This document shows positions 8,785-17,444 of a stretch of 64,000 nucleotides of DNA, piece after piece; the first letter of the stretch is position 1; each line of letters opens with the position of its first letter. The notes beneath the pieces were generated by a model that made no database searches, was not told the DNA's origin, and worked only from the letters and a program-made list of their open reading frames with translations. Made by a program: the position numbers and the translations under genes. Source of the DNA: an uncultured Gemmatimonadota bacterium (GTDB taxonomy: Bacteria; Latescibacterota; UBA2968; UBA8231); the NCBI GenBank assembly GCA_903893785.1, contig CAITNQ010000100.1:1-64000 (forward strand), given 5' to 3'.

Positions 8785-9825
8785 CTACGGTCGGATTATC
8801 ACCTTGTTCCGCTGCGACTGTCCCATGGTCTCCGCCGCGACCTGGATCTGGGACAGCGGAAAACGGTGCGAGACGATCTGCTCGGGATCCACCAGTCCGG
8901 CCTCAAGGAGCCGGATGGCGCGCTCCATGGCCCGGGGCGTGGTGCCGAAGCTAGCATCCATGCGGGCTTCCAGGAAATGCGTCAGCCCCCCCTCCAGCTC
9001 GAAGCGCTCCGGAGTAGTGATGCCGAACACGTTCCAGCGGGTCCCGCGCCGCAGCAGGCCCACCATGCTGCGCACGGCTTCGATGGGGCCGGCGGCTTCC
9101 AGCACTAGATCCGGGCCGGCGGGAACGATGGCGTAAACCTGATCGCGCAGATCGCCGGCGGTCGGGTCCACGGCGTGGGTGGCCCCCAGGCGCAGGCTGT
9201 TGGCGCGAGCCTGGGCACTGGGGTCTACGGCGATCAGGCGACCGGCACCCGCAGCGCGGGCCACCATGACGCACAGAAGGCCGATGCCGCCGGTGCCGAG
9301 GATGACGACATCGTCACCCACTTCCATGCCGCTGTACTGGATCAGGCCCTTCCAGGCCCCGGACAGGGGTTCGGTCAGCGCCGCCGCATCGAAACTGATA
9401 CCGGCAGGTTTGTGAAACAGGCAGGTCTCGCGGGTGCGCATGAACTCGGCGAACGCCCCCGGCCAGACATGGGGCGGGCCGTCGCCACCGGTAGTGAAGG
9501 CTTCGGCGCAGTAGTGAGTGTTGCCCTGACGGCAGTGCCGACACGTGCCGCAATAACCCGAGGGCTGGCAGATCACTTCGTCGCCCGGACGGAAGCCCCG
9601 CACCGCGCGCCCCACGGCGGCGACCACTCCGGCCGGCTCGTGCCCGGGGGTGAACGGAAAGGCCACATTGCGCCGGATCCCCCGGATCGCTTTGTAGTCG
9701 GTGGCGCAGAAGCCACAGCTGACGATGCGCACCACGACTTCGTCCACGTCGGGATCGGGAACGGGTACCTGCTCCAGTCGCAGGTCGCCGAAATCGTGCA
9801 GTACAGCTGCCAGCATGTGGGCCAC
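8785..9825 (-). CDS. zinc-dependent medium-chain alcohol/polyol dehydrogenase
   Basis: 346 residues from a GTG at 9825, chosen because GGGAG lies 8 bases before it and family homology begins at MLAAVLHDFGD three codons on; the open frame extends 100 codons further but is low-complexity Arg/Pro/Gly sequence. Catalytic zinc site: Cys in SCGFCATD (about 40) and GHE (about 66). Structural zinc: four Cys in CGTCRHCRQGNTHYC (about 97-111). Rossmann motif GTGGIGLL near 180. It oxidises an alcohol or sugar alcohol with NAD(P). Substrate unknown; relatives include threonine and sorbitol dehydrogenases. It is divergent from the SMP-30 gene at 10115. Confidence 0.9.
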   Translation of the reverse strand: MAHMLAAVLHDFGDLRLEQVPVPDPDVDEVVVRIVSCGFCATDYKAIRGIRRNVAFPFTPGHEPAGVVAAVGRAVRGFRPGDEVICQPSGYCGTCRHCRQGNTHYCAEAFTTGGDGPPHVWPGAFAEFMRTRETCLFHKPAGISFDAAALTEPLSGAWKGLIQYSGMEVGDDVVILGTGGIGLLCVMVARAAGAGRLIAVDPSAQARANSLRLGATHAVDPTAGDLRDQVYAIVPAGPDLVLEAAGPIEAVRSMVGLLRRGTRWNVFGITTPERFELEGGLTHFLEARMDASFGTTPRAMERAIRLLEAGLVDPEQIVSHRFPLSQIQVAAETMGQSQRNKVIIRP

Positions 9826-9924
9826 GGCAAGGACTCCCGGGAACGAGGTTGTGGCCGCGAGAAACCCGGCGGGACGACGGCACGGCCGGGCGGCGCGAGC
9901 CAGGGCGAACCGCGGCGGCAGACC

Positions 9925-9954
9925 TTGCCGGGGGCGGCGCGACCTACCTATATT
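9925..9954 (+). promoter_or_regulatory. sigma70-type promoter of the 10115 SMP-30 gene
   Basis: TTGCCG (9925-9930), 18-base spacer, TATATT (9949-9954). It lies between two divergent genes and points right, giving a leader of about 150 bases. The rest of the 289-base gap shows nothing else that I can support. Confidence 0.55.
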
Positions 9955-10114
9955 GCGCTGCCGCCCTCCCCGTGTCGAGCCGCGGCGGGCGCCGCGCTCT
10001 TGTGTCTGACGCGGCCGCGGCGGTCGGCCCGGCTGCCGGTCTGGCGGCCCACGTCGGCGCCGACCCATCCCACACCGACGTCCGATGGGCGAGCACCTGC
10101 CCTTGAGGTCAGCC

Positions 10115-10984
10115 ATGCCCTCCCCCACCGCCGGTTACGAACTTGAGCACATCATCCACATTCGCGGCGTGGACCACCCGGAGTCCATCTCCGTGGGCCC
10201 GGCGGGCGAGGCCTACACCACGGGCACTGGCCGGCAGGTGTACCGGCTCGACCTGCAGCGCAACGCCGCCGAAGCCTTCGCCGCCACGCCCCATCGTTGT
10301 CTGGGCCAGGCCGTGGACGCCCATGGCAGTCTGTACCTGGCCGACTGCGTCGCCGGTCAGGTGCTGCGCCTGCTGCCCGACGGCACGCTGACGGTGTACG
10401 GCACCGGCCCGGAAGGCGCGCCGTTCACCTGCACCAACTACCCCGCTTTCGACCGCCACGGCCGCCTGTATGTATCCGACAGCGGCGACTGGTCGCCGCG
10501 CGTCAACGGCCGCCTGTGCCGCATCCCGGCAGGCGGCGGCGCTGCCGAACTGTGGTACGGCGAGCCGGTCGACACGCCCAACGCCATCGCCCTGGATGCC
10601 GGTGAGGAGTTCCTGTATTTCGTCGAAACCTTCGGCGCGGCGATCGCCCGCATCGCCATCCGCCGCGATGGCTCGGCCGGTGGTTTTGAGCGGGTCGTGC
10701 ACATGCCACAGCACGTCCCGGACGGCATTGCTTTCGACGCGCTGGGGCGCCTGTGGATCGCCTGCCATCGACCTGACGCCATCTACGTCTTCGACCTGGC
10801 AACGCGACGTCTGGAGCTGTTCGCCGCCGACTGGCGCGGCGAGGCCCTGCGCGGCCCCACGGATGTGGCTTTTGCCGGACCCGAGCGCGACGTTCTTCTG
10901 GCCGCGTCGCTGGACAACCTGGTGGTGCACCGTTTCGACCACGTCGGTGTGCGGGGCCTGCCGCTCAATCACCCGGTGCTGTGA
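10115..10984 (+). CDS. SMP-30/NHL-type propeller lactonase
   Basis: 289 residues from the ATG at 10115, preceded by GAGG at suitable spacing; an in-frame ATG at 10085 has no better site. It belongs to the SMP-30/gluconolactonase propeller family: HPESISVGP (about 19) holds the Glu ligand, DTPNAIALD (about 163) the Asn and VPDGIAFDALGRLWIA (about 207) the Asp. It should hydrolyse a sugar lactone, or act as a structurally similar esterase, in the cytoplasm. It is followed 25 bases later by the M55 peptidase gene in the same direction, so the two form an operon from the promoter at 9925-9954. It is only distantly similar to the SMP-30 protein at 117. Confidence 0.8.
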   Translation: MPSPTAGYELEHIIHIRGVDHPESISVGPAGEAYTTGTGRQVYRLDLQRNAAEAFAATPHRCLGQAVDAHGSLYLADCVAGQVLRLLPDGTLTVYGTGPEGAPFTCTNYPAFDRHGRLYVSDSGDWSPRVNGRLCRIPAGGGAAELWYGEPVDTPNAIALDAGEEFLYFVETFGAAIARIAIRRDGSAGGFERVVHMPQHVPDGIAFDALGRLWIACHRPDAIYVFDLATRRLELFAADWRGEALRGPTDVAFAGPERDVLLAASLDNLVVHRFDHVGVRGLPLNHPVL

Positions 10985-11009
10985 GGCGCCGCAGTTCAAG
11001 GAGACAGGT

Positions 11010-11831
11010 ATGCGCATCTTCCTGATGACCGACATGGAGGGCACGGCCGGAGTGATGAACTTCGCCGACTGGTGCTCGCCCGGTGACCGGTATTACGAAC
11101 TGGGTCGTGAATTCGTCACCCGCGAGGCCAACGCCGCCATCGACGGCTTCTTCGCCGCCGGCGCCACGGCGGTTACCGTAGCCGACGGCCACGGAGCCGG
11201 GGCCATCGCGCCGCAGTGGCTCGATGCCCGCGCCGAGTTGATGCGCGGCTGGCCGGAAGGTTTCCCGTTCGGTCTGGAGCCAGATTACGACGGCATCGCC
11301 TGGGTCGGCCAGCACGCCAAGGCAGGGACCCCCCTTGCCCACCTGGCCCACACGCAGAGCTGCCGCTATATCGACCTGGCGGTCAACGGGATCTCCATCG
11401 GCGAGTTCGGGCAGATGGCGCTGTGCGCCGCCGAACTGGGGGTGCCGGTTTTCTTCGGGGCCGGTGATCTGGCTTTCACCCTGGAGGCTGCCGCCCTGGT
11501 ACCCGGCATTGAGACGGCCTGGGTCAAGCGCGGCCGTGCTCCCGGCAACGGCGACGATTTGGACCTGGAGGGGTACACGCGCCGCAACATCAGCGCCGTG
11601 CATCTGGCGCCTGCCGCTGCCTGTGCGCGGATCCGGACTGCGGCGTACCGCGCCGCCCGCCGGTTGGCGCAGGGCCATCGCCCGCGGCCCACGCCGATCG
11701 CGGCACCCTATGTGCGCGTTGGCCAGTTCCGCGCCGCAGGCGACTTGCCGCGCCAGCAGTCACGTGAGACCCATGACACCAGCGTGATTGCCCTGATGAA
11801 CCTGCCGTTCAGCATGCAGCCGGCCAGCTGA
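11010..11831 (+). CDS. M55 family metallopeptidase (DppA-type D-aminopeptidase)
   Basis: 273 residues, the size of the zinc D-aminopeptidase DppA family. Metal and active-site motifs are clear: the N-terminal MTDMEGTAG (Asp8 and Glu10), VADGHGAG near 58 (His), VGQHAKAGT near 97 (His) and LAHTQS near 110 (His). The ATG at 11010 has AAGGAGA at 10998-11004. The family releases N-terminal D-amino acids from peptides and may recycle peptidoglycan fragments. It is 25 bases after the SMP-30 gene and likely co-transcribed. No signal peptide. Transcription ends against a long hairpin at 11967-12000. Confidence 0.9.
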   Translation: MRIFLMTDMEGTAGVMNFADWCSPGDRYYELGREFVTREANAAIDGFFAAGATAVTVADGHGAGAIAPQWLDARAELMRGWPEGFPFGLEPDYDGIAWVGQHAKAGTPLAHLAHTQSCRYIDLAVNGISIGEFGQMALCAAELGVPVFFGAGDLAFTLEAAALVPGIETAWVKRGRAPGNGDDLDLEGYTRRNISAVHLAPAAACARIRTAAYRAARRLAQGHRPRPTPIAAPYVRVGQFRAAGDLPRQQSRETHDTSVIALMNLPFSMQPAS

Positions 11832-11966
11832 GCCGCCGACCGCGGCCGGGCAGGCGGATGCGCCCAACAGCCGACGGCAGCCTGGCGGTCGGGTGCGCTC
11901 AGCCGCTGACCGCGGCCTGACACCGGGGCGCGCTCGACAGTCCATGGCAGCCCCCAGGCCAGGCTG

Positions 11967-12000
11967 GCACCGGCCGCCACGCACCCGTGGCGGCCGGTGC
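11967..12000. terminator. 15-bp perfect hairpin between convergent genes
   Basis: GCACCGGCCGCCACG (11967-11981) and its exact complement (11986-12000) flank a 4-base loop. It lies between the M55 peptidase (ends 11831) and the PorV-like gene (ends 12009), where a bidirectional terminator is expected. No U-tract is present on either side, so it may need Rho or act as a 3'-end protecting stem. Confidence 0.5.
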
Positions 12001-12008
12001 GTCGGCGC

Positions 12009-13583
12009 CTACCAGCCGAATTTCACCTGCGCAAAATAGGCGTTGTCGCCCACGAAGTTGTCATAGGCATAGGCCGCGTCCAGCTGCAGCACCTTGATGC
12101 TGATGCCGGCACCCACGGCCACCTTCTTCTCGGCCAGACCGCCGCGGACCGCCACCAGGTTGTTCAACAGGCGGTACTCGGTCCCCACATGGATGCGGCT
12201 AGCGAGGCCGTCGTGGCCGTCGTCCTGCGCCAAGATGTCGACCCAGTCGGCCGAGACATCCCAGCGGCTGCTGACGGGATGGGAAATGCCCGCGTTCAGC
12301 AGCAAGGGTGCCTTGAGGCGGAACGGCGCCTGGACAGTGATCTGCTGGGTCTCTACCGTCAACAGCGTGTCGCCGGCTGCGTTGGGGATGAAGGTGCCGC
12401 TGCCATCCATGACCGGGTTGCCGTTGCGGTCGAAGAAGAAGCCGACCAGCGGTTCGTCGTTGGTATCGGTCAGGTAGTAGCTCTGGCTCGACACCATGGA
12501 GAAATCCGCCGAGGAGGTGATCTTCTGGAGCGGCAGCAGGTTCTGGGCCGACAGGCCCACCGTGGTGCCACGGTTGCCCCAGTGGTACAGGGCGCCACAG
12601 TCCACCGTAACGCCGGTAACCGACTCATTGAGGTCATTGCGCGCCTCGCTGAGGATGGCGTCGAGGTTGTCGGCGTCGATGTTTTTGGTGGAGAACCGGC
12701 GGTGGATGACCTTGAGATTGGCGCCCAGGTCCAGCCCGGGACGCACGGTACGAGCGTAGCCAACCGCCCCCACCACGTCACCGTAGGTCATGGCGAACAC
12801 CTGCGGCAGCCCCTCGGGGTCCAGCGTGCCATCGGGCCGGAAGGCGGATTCCACAACCCCGCGGAGGCGGCGGATGATCTCCGGCGACAGCTGGCTGGCA
12901 TTGTCTGGGATGCTGACCGAGAGCAGCGTGTCGATGCTGTTGCCGGGCGACACCTGGAAGCCGATCTGGCCACTGCCGTACAGCGACACACCAAAGTGGC
13001 CAAACTGCGCCTGGAAGTTCGGAATGACGCTGACGCCGTGGGTATTGGGGTCGGCTTGACTGCCCACCGTCTGGTCCAGCAGTTCGTTGGGGAACACCAG
13101 CCCGGCGCGGATCTGCCGGATGGCATCGACTCGCTCAGAAAGGCTGGTGGCGCTCTGGTACGCATCCAGGCCATCGCGGATCTGGCCCATGAAGGCGCCG
13201 TCGGCCGTGAACTGGTCTTGGTTGTCTTTGACGAACTTGGCAGCGTCCACGGTGGCCGTGGGAACGCTGGCCTGCAGGCCGATCAGGTCAATGGAGAAAC
13301 GGCTGCGTGAAAGCAGGGCCGGGTTCTCGAGCATGGCGTTGTAACCGCGCCCGTTGGCGATGGCCGTCCGCCCCATGCCGATGGCCTTGACATTGACGCG
13401 GTTGGGGTTCTGCTGGAGATCCGTGGCGTCGGCAGTGACGTCGACCGGCTCCAGGGACGTCTCCTCAGCCACGACATAGCCACCGCCAACAGCGAACTGG
13501 GCTCCCGCTGGCAACACTGCCCCGGTCAGCATCAGGGCGAGCAGCGCAGCCCCTGCCAGAGCTCTATGTGCCCCCTTTTCCAT
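12009..13583 (-). CDS. PorV/TraF-like outer-membrane beta-barrel protein
   Basis: 524 residues with a clear signal peptide (ALAGAALLALMLTGAVLPAGA, cut about residue 28). The mature part has AIGMGRTAIANGRGYNAMLENPALL (shortened here: GMGRT and ENPAL), a hallmark of PorV/PorQ/TraF-like barrels of the FadL superfamily. Alternating strands follow, and the C-terminus is AYFAQVKFGW with a terminal Trp. These proteins sit in the outer membrane; PorV anchors type IX secretion substrates, but nothing nearby proves that role. A strong AGGAGGA site precedes the ATG. Neighbouring DegT gene is upstream on the same strand, 67 bases away. A generic barrel of unknown cargo is the safe reading. Confidence 0.75.
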   Translation of the reverse strand: MEKGAHRALAGAALLALMLTGAVLPAGAQFAVGGGYVVAEETSLEPVDVTADATDLQQNPNRVNVKAIGMGRTAIANGRGYNAMLENPALLSRSRFSIDLIGLQASVPTATVDAAKFVKDNQDQFTADGAFMGQIRDGLDAYQSATSLSERVDAIRQIRAGLVFPNELLDQTVGSQADPNTHGVSVIPNFQAQFGHFGVSLYGSGQIGFQVSPGNSIDTLLSVSIPDNASQLSPEIIRRLRGVVESAFRPDGTLDPEGLPQVFAMTYGDVVGAVGYARTVRPGLDLGANLKVIHRRFSTKNIDADNLDAILSEARNDLNESVTGVTVDCGALYHWGNRGTTVGLSAQNLLPLQKITSSADFSMVSSQSYYLTDTNDEPLVGFFFDRNGNPVMDGSGTFIPNAAGDTLLTVETQQITVQAPFRLKAPLLLNAGISHPVSSRWDVSADWVDILAQDDGHDGLASRIHVGTEYRLLNNLVAVRGGLAEKKVAVGAGISIKVLQLDAAYAYDNFVGDNAYFAQVKFGW

Positions 13584-13650
13584 GGGTACGTCCTCCTGTA
13601 TGGGTGTCGAGCCGGCCCGTGCCGGACCGCGGTGAACGGATGGGATGGGA

Positions 13651-14883
13651 TCAGTCGGTAACGGTTGCCAACTCGTCGAGGTGCCGGCGGATCTTGGCGA
13701 TGGCGCTGACGATGCGCTCGACGTTGGCGCCGTCCATCATGAAGCGGTTGCCCATGGCTACCACCTCGGAGTGGTATACCCGTTCGGCTTCGGGACAGTG
13801 GACCTGCCGGTAATCCATGGGGTTACCATGCAGCAGCGAGCGCTTGATGTTCTGGAAAGCCGGGTACAGGTACACCGGATCATTGTGCGCCGTGCCGCAC
13901 GGGACACCCTCTGCCTGGAGCGCCGCCATGAAACGGTCGCGGTGAATCCCACCCCACCGGGACGCATCGTAGCGGAAAAGGTAGAAGTAGTAGGCACGTC
14001 TGGTTATGCGGGGATCGCGACGCAGCGGGCTGAGGCCCTCCATGGCTGCCAGCGCGGCATCGAGCCGAGCCCCAGTCTCGTGGCGCGCCGCTGTCTGCGC
14101 CTCGAGACGTTCGAGTTGGGGCAGCAGGATGGCCCCGAGGAACTCGGACATGCGATGGTTGCCGGCCGGTTGGTGGTGCTCGTAACGGCCGCCGCCCGGA
14201 CGCTGGCCGAACCGCGAGCAGGCATAGCAGCTCATGGCCAGGTCTTCGTCGCTATAGGTAACGGCCCCGCCTTCGCCGCAGGTGAGCGTCTTGCCCATCT
14301 GGAAGCTGAAGCACCCCATGTCGCCCAAGGAACCCACGCGCTGGCCGCGCCACTCGGTGCCGTGCGCTTCGGCGCAGTCCTCGACCACGAACAGATCGTG
14401 GCGCCGGGCGATCTCCAGCACCCGATCCATGTCAGCCGGGTAGCCGCTGTAATGCACCGGCTCAATGGCCACGGTCCGCGGCGTGATGGCCGCCTCGATG
14501 GCATCCGGGGCGAGCTGATAGGTCTCGGGGTCGATGTCAACGAAAACGGGTACGCCGCCGGCCAGGACGACGGCGGAGGCTGAAGCCAGGAAGGTGACGG
14601 CGGGCACGATCACCTCGTCTCCCGGGTCCAGGTCACAGGAGCGGAAAGCCAGCTCAAGAGCGTCGGTGCCGGTGTGGCAGGCCGTGGCATAGCGCGAGCC
14701 GATGTACGCGGCGAAACGCCGCTGGAACTCGGCCACCTTGCCCTCAGGCGGCAGACACCACTCCCCTCGCTCCAGGACTTCCAGCAGGCCCTGCCGTTCG
14801 GCGTCGCCAAACACGGGCCACGGCGGCAGGGAGAGCCCCTGCGGCAACTCGGGCGGGCCGCCCTTGATCGCCAGATGAGCCAT
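13651..14883 (-). CDS. DegT/DnrJ/EryC1/StrS family sugar aminotransferase
   Basis: 410 residues, full length for the PLP-dependent DegT family. The substrate/PLP region includes CHTGTDALELAF (about 69-80), PAVTFLASASAV (about 100), VVEDCAEAHG (about 166; Asp and His-rich PLP site) and FSFQMGKTLTCGEGGA (about 193), whose Lys forms the Schiff base. It probably aminates a keto-sugar for a nucleotide sugar or secondary product; many such genes in sugar-catabolic loci have unproven roles. A second DegT gene is at 33281, with the same order of motifs but a different PLP segment (FSLNNFKNLCGGEGG). Start ATG at 14883. Confidence 0.88.
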   Translation of the reverse strand: MAHLAIKGGPPELPQGLSLPPWPVFGDAERQGLLEVLERGEWCLPPEGKVAEFQRRFAAYIGSRYATACHTGTDALELAFRSCDLDPGDEVIVPAVTFLASASAVVLAGGVPVFVDIDPETYQLAPDAIEAAITPRTVAIEPVHYSGYPADMDRVLEIARRHDLFVVEDCAEAHGTEWRGQRVGSLGDMGCFSFQMGKTLTCGEGGAVTYSDEDLAMSCYACSRFGQRPGGGRYEHHQPAGNHRMSEFLGAILLPQLERLEAQTAARHETGARLDAALAAMEGLSPLRRDPRITRRAYYFYLFRYDASRWGGIHRDRFMAALQAEGVPCGTAHNDPVYLYPAFQNIKRSLLHGNPMDYRQVHCPEAERVYHSEVVAMGNRFMMDGANVERIVSAIAKIRRHLDELATVTD

Positions 14884-14956
14884 CGCGCCTCTGCTCTGGT
14901 TATGCGTTCACAGGGTGCGCCAATTCACGATGATGCAACTTGGCATAAAGCCAAGG

Positions 14957-14998
14957 AAAAGCGGATCCTGGCGCAACCATCAACGCGCCAAGATCCGC
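14957..14998 (-). terminator. rho-independent terminator of the 15094 gene
   Basis: Read on the minus strand, GCGGATCTTGGCGC and GCGCCAGGATCCGC form a 14-bp stem (one G-U pair) around a 10-base loop, followed directly by TTTTCC. It starts 95 bases after the stop of the kinase/BON gene. This is the cleanest intrinsic terminator in the first third of the window. Confidence 0.8.
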
Positions 14999-15093
14999 CC
15001 GATGACCCGATCAGATGACACCGCCCTGCGCGACCCGTATCAGGCCGCCATGGTCGCGGCCGGGCGTGGCCTGCCCTCGCGCCCCGCGCCGCC

Positions 15094-15909
15094 TTACCAG
15101 TACCAGTCCGTGCCCATCCCGGCTTCGACCTTGATTGACTGGACGCCGGGGACCTCGCTGACCACCCGCGGTATCAGCTCCAGGGCCTGGGTTGACGGGA
15201 CCGAACCCGAAATGACTACCTCGCCGGACTTGGCCTGCACCCTCAGGCTGGCGCTCCGGGTCCCGGGGTTCCTGGCCAGTGAGCCCCACACCCGACAGCT
15301 CAACCGGAGATCGTCATACTCACGCTGGCCCTCAGCGGTGGGCACGAACTCGGGCATCGCCGCCAGGCGCACGATGGTCTCGCACGCGCTGGCGGCGCTG
15401 ACCAGACCCAGATTCACGGTGAGGTGGTACTGGGTGGGATCTTCCCAGTCGACGCCGTACAACAGGCGTGCCCACCGGCTGCGCTCCTCGTCGACCCGAC
15501 GAATGTGGGCAATGGCAGCGTCGCGCGACAGGTTCACCTGGGCCATGGCAGCTCGGATACGGTACTCCATGTCAGCGACCACGCGGACGCGCAGTACGTG
15601 AGGCACGCCGCTCAGCAGCAGATGGCCCACGTTGCCGTGGTACACCAGGTTGCCCTGGCTGGCATGGTCGAGAAGGACGGCGGTGACGCACTTCACATAG
15701 GCGAGGCGCTTGCCCGATGCCTGTTGCCAGAAGGACGGTACTTCGTTCAGCGACTTTGAGAGCTCCGATTCGAGGATGCCGTATTCCTGCGCCGCCTGTG
15801 TGAGGACCTGCTCGCGGCTGAGCGATGGGTAACCCAGGGTCTGCTGCAACTTCTCGGCAATGGCCCTGCCTCCAGCGAACGAACCCCGACTGACGGTGAT
15901 GATGCCCAT
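15094..15909 (-). CDS. cytidylate-kinase-like protein fused to a BON domain
   Basis: 271 residues. Residues 1-190 resemble the cytidylate kinase-like (Cytidylate_kin2, AAA-type) family: N-terminal IITVSRGSFAGGRAIAEKL is a P-loop-like segment, and VLRVRVVADMEYRI, HIRRVDEERSRW and YHLTVNLG follow in the family order. The P-loop lacks the usual GK[ST], having GGRA, so kinase activity is doubtful. Residues about 200-265 look like a BON domain: RLSCRVWGSLA, VVISGSVPS and VPGVQSIKVE. BON domains bind membranes or ligands. The ATG has GAGGAG 7 bases upstream. A promoter at 15996-16023 and a terminator at 14957-14998 make it monocistronic. Confidence 0.75.
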   Translation of the reverse strand: MGIITVSRGSFAGGRAIAEKLQQTLGYPSLSREQVLTQAAQEYGILESELSKSLNEVPSFWQQASGKRLAYVKCVTAVLLDHASQGNLVYHGNVGHLLLSGVPHVLRVRVVADMEYRIRAAMAQVNLSRDAAIAHIRRVDEERSRWARLLYGVDWEDPTQYHLTVNLGLVSAASACETIVRLAAMPEFVPTAEGQREYDDLRLSCRVWGSLARNPGTRSASLRVQAKSGEVVISGSVPSTQALELIPRVVSEVPGVQSIKVEAGMGTDWYW

Positions 15910-15995
15910 CCCCAGCTCCTCGCGCGTGTCGTGGTGACCGGCACCGGACTGACCCAGCGGTGCACGGCGCGGCGACGCCCGTCTGCCGCGCCAGT

Positions 15996-16023
15996 ACCCT
16001 ATCTACCAGGCCGTCGCCGTCAA
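15996..16023 (-). promoter_or_regulatory. promoter of the kinase/BON gene
   Basis: On the minus strand TTGACG (16018-16023), 16-base spacer, TAGGGT (15996-16001), about 87 bases upstream of the ATG at 15909. The -35 is 5 of 6 to consensus; the -10 is weaker. Confidence 0.45.
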
Positions 16024-16039
16024 CAGGCAGCTGCACCGA

Positions 16040-17305
16040 TCACGCGCCGGCAGCGCGCTGCTGCGGCGGTTTGAGCAGGAAACTAGCCAGGGCCGCGGTC
16101 ACCAGCAGGCACGCCGAGCAGTAATAGGCGAAGGTGAAGGTCTTCGTCTGGTCGTACACCTGGCCCGCCAGCAGCGACAGCATGAAGCCCCCCAGGCCCC
16201 AGGCGGTGAACACTAGACCGTAGTTGACGCCGAAGTTGCGGATGCCGTAGAAATCTTTGGTGATCGACGGGAACAGCGACAGATTGGCCCCGTAGTTGGC
16301 GCCGATCAGCGCCGACAGCAGGGAAAGCACTACCGTTGATCCTAGCAGCGTGCCGGTGGTAGCCTGCGACAGCAGGACGATCAGCACTGCCTGCATGACA
16401 AAGCAGCCGAACAGGGTGGCCCGCCGACCGATGCGGTCAGACACCAGGCCCGCAACGATGCGACCGCTACCATTGCCTACGGCCAGCACCGCCACCAGGA
16501 TGAATCCCAGTTTCACCCCAGCCTGCACCTCAGCCATCTTGGCCAGCTTGGAGATGACCATCAACCCGGCGCCGGCACCACACACATACATGAACCACAG
16601 CAGGTAGAACTGCCAGGTTCGCAGTACCTCGCCCGGAGTGTAGTCGTCTTTTTTAGCGGCCGCACCGACAGCCGCAGGCGCCGATCCGGGTGGCACATAG
16701 CCCTTGGGCGGCGGCTGCAGGAACTGCGACAGACCGACGACCACCACCAGGAAACCGATACCAAACGACATCATGGTCGTCGGCACGCCGTACGTTGCGA
16801 TCAGGCTGGTCGCCAAGGGCGCCACGTACACACTGGCCAGGCCGAACCCGGAGACGACCAGACCGGCGATCAAACCCGTGCGCGCCGCCGGGAACCACTT
16901 GACTGCCGGGGGCGTGGCCGAGGCGTAGCCAAAGCCGATACCGGTGCCGGCCAACAAGCCGAAGCCGACGATGAACCCGGCGCTGGTGGTTGTCTGGCTG
17001 GCGACCAGGAGACCGATGCCGACCAGTACGCCGCCAATAGTCGCCACCACCCGTGGGCCGATGCGGTCCTGCATGCGTCCGGCGGGCACCATCATGAGGG
17101 AGAACACCAGGCAGGCCACTGAATAGGGCATGGACCGGGCGGCTTCGGACCAGCCCCACTCCTGCGGAATACCCTTGCTGATCACACTCCAGGAATACAG
17201 GACGCCCAGGGCCAGGTTGATTCCCAGAGCGCATAGCGTGGTCACCCAACCGCGGCTCGTCAGGTCCACATTGGCCTGGCCGAGGGTGGGTCTGTCACCG
17301 GACAT
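16040..17305 (-). CDS. OFA-family MFS transporter (oxalate/formate antiporter-like)
   Basis: 421 residues and about 12 membrane segments, matching the OFA branch of the major facilitator superfamily. Typical features are GVLYSWSVISKGIPQEWGWS in TM1-2 (residues about 30-50), GFGLLAGTGIGFGYAS near 118 and AGLVSDRIGRRA near 275. The ATG at 17305 has AAAGGAGGA at ideal spacing; the longer open frame upstream is discarded. It moves monocarboxylates or dicarboxylates across the inner membrane, often by exchange. It is 140 bases downstream of the Gfo/Idh gene on the same strand and may be its transport partner. The substrate cannot be determined. Confidence 0.88.
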   Translation of the reverse strand: MSGDRPTLGQANVDLTSRGWVTTLCALGINLALGVLYSWSVISKGIPQEWGWSEAARSMPYSVACLVFSLMMVPAGRMQDRIGPRVVATIGGVLVGIGLLVASQTTTSAGFIVGFGLLAGTGIGFGYASATPPAVKWFPAARTGLIAGLVVSGFGLASVYVAPLATSLIATYGVPTTMMSFGIGFLVVVVGLSQFLQPPPKGYVPPGSAPAAVGAAAKKDDYTPGEVLRTWQFYLLWFMYVCGAGAGLMVISKLAKMAEVQAGVKLGFILVAVLAVGNGSGRIVAGLVSDRIGRRATLFGCFVMQAVLIVLLSQATTGTLLGSTVVLSLLSALIGANYGANLSLFPSITKDFYGIRNFGVNYGLVFTAWGLGGFMLSLLAGQVYDQTKTFTFAYYCSACLLVTAALASFLLKPPQQRAAGA

Positions 17306-17444
17306 GGAGTCCTCCTTTGTCGAACCTGAGTCGGGCCCGCCGGCGGTACAGCGCGGCCGGCAGGCCCGTTGATCACGGCGGCCCCACACTCCCGGGCGAT
17401 CGGACCGGCCCACGGCGGCCCGGCGCCCGGTGGTGATCGGCCTG

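Noticed and set aside
9826..10128. 100-codon upstream extension of the zinc dehydrogenase.
   Set aside because: Arg/Pro/Gly-rich with no homology; the GTG at 9825 with GGGAG spaced properly fits family N-termini.
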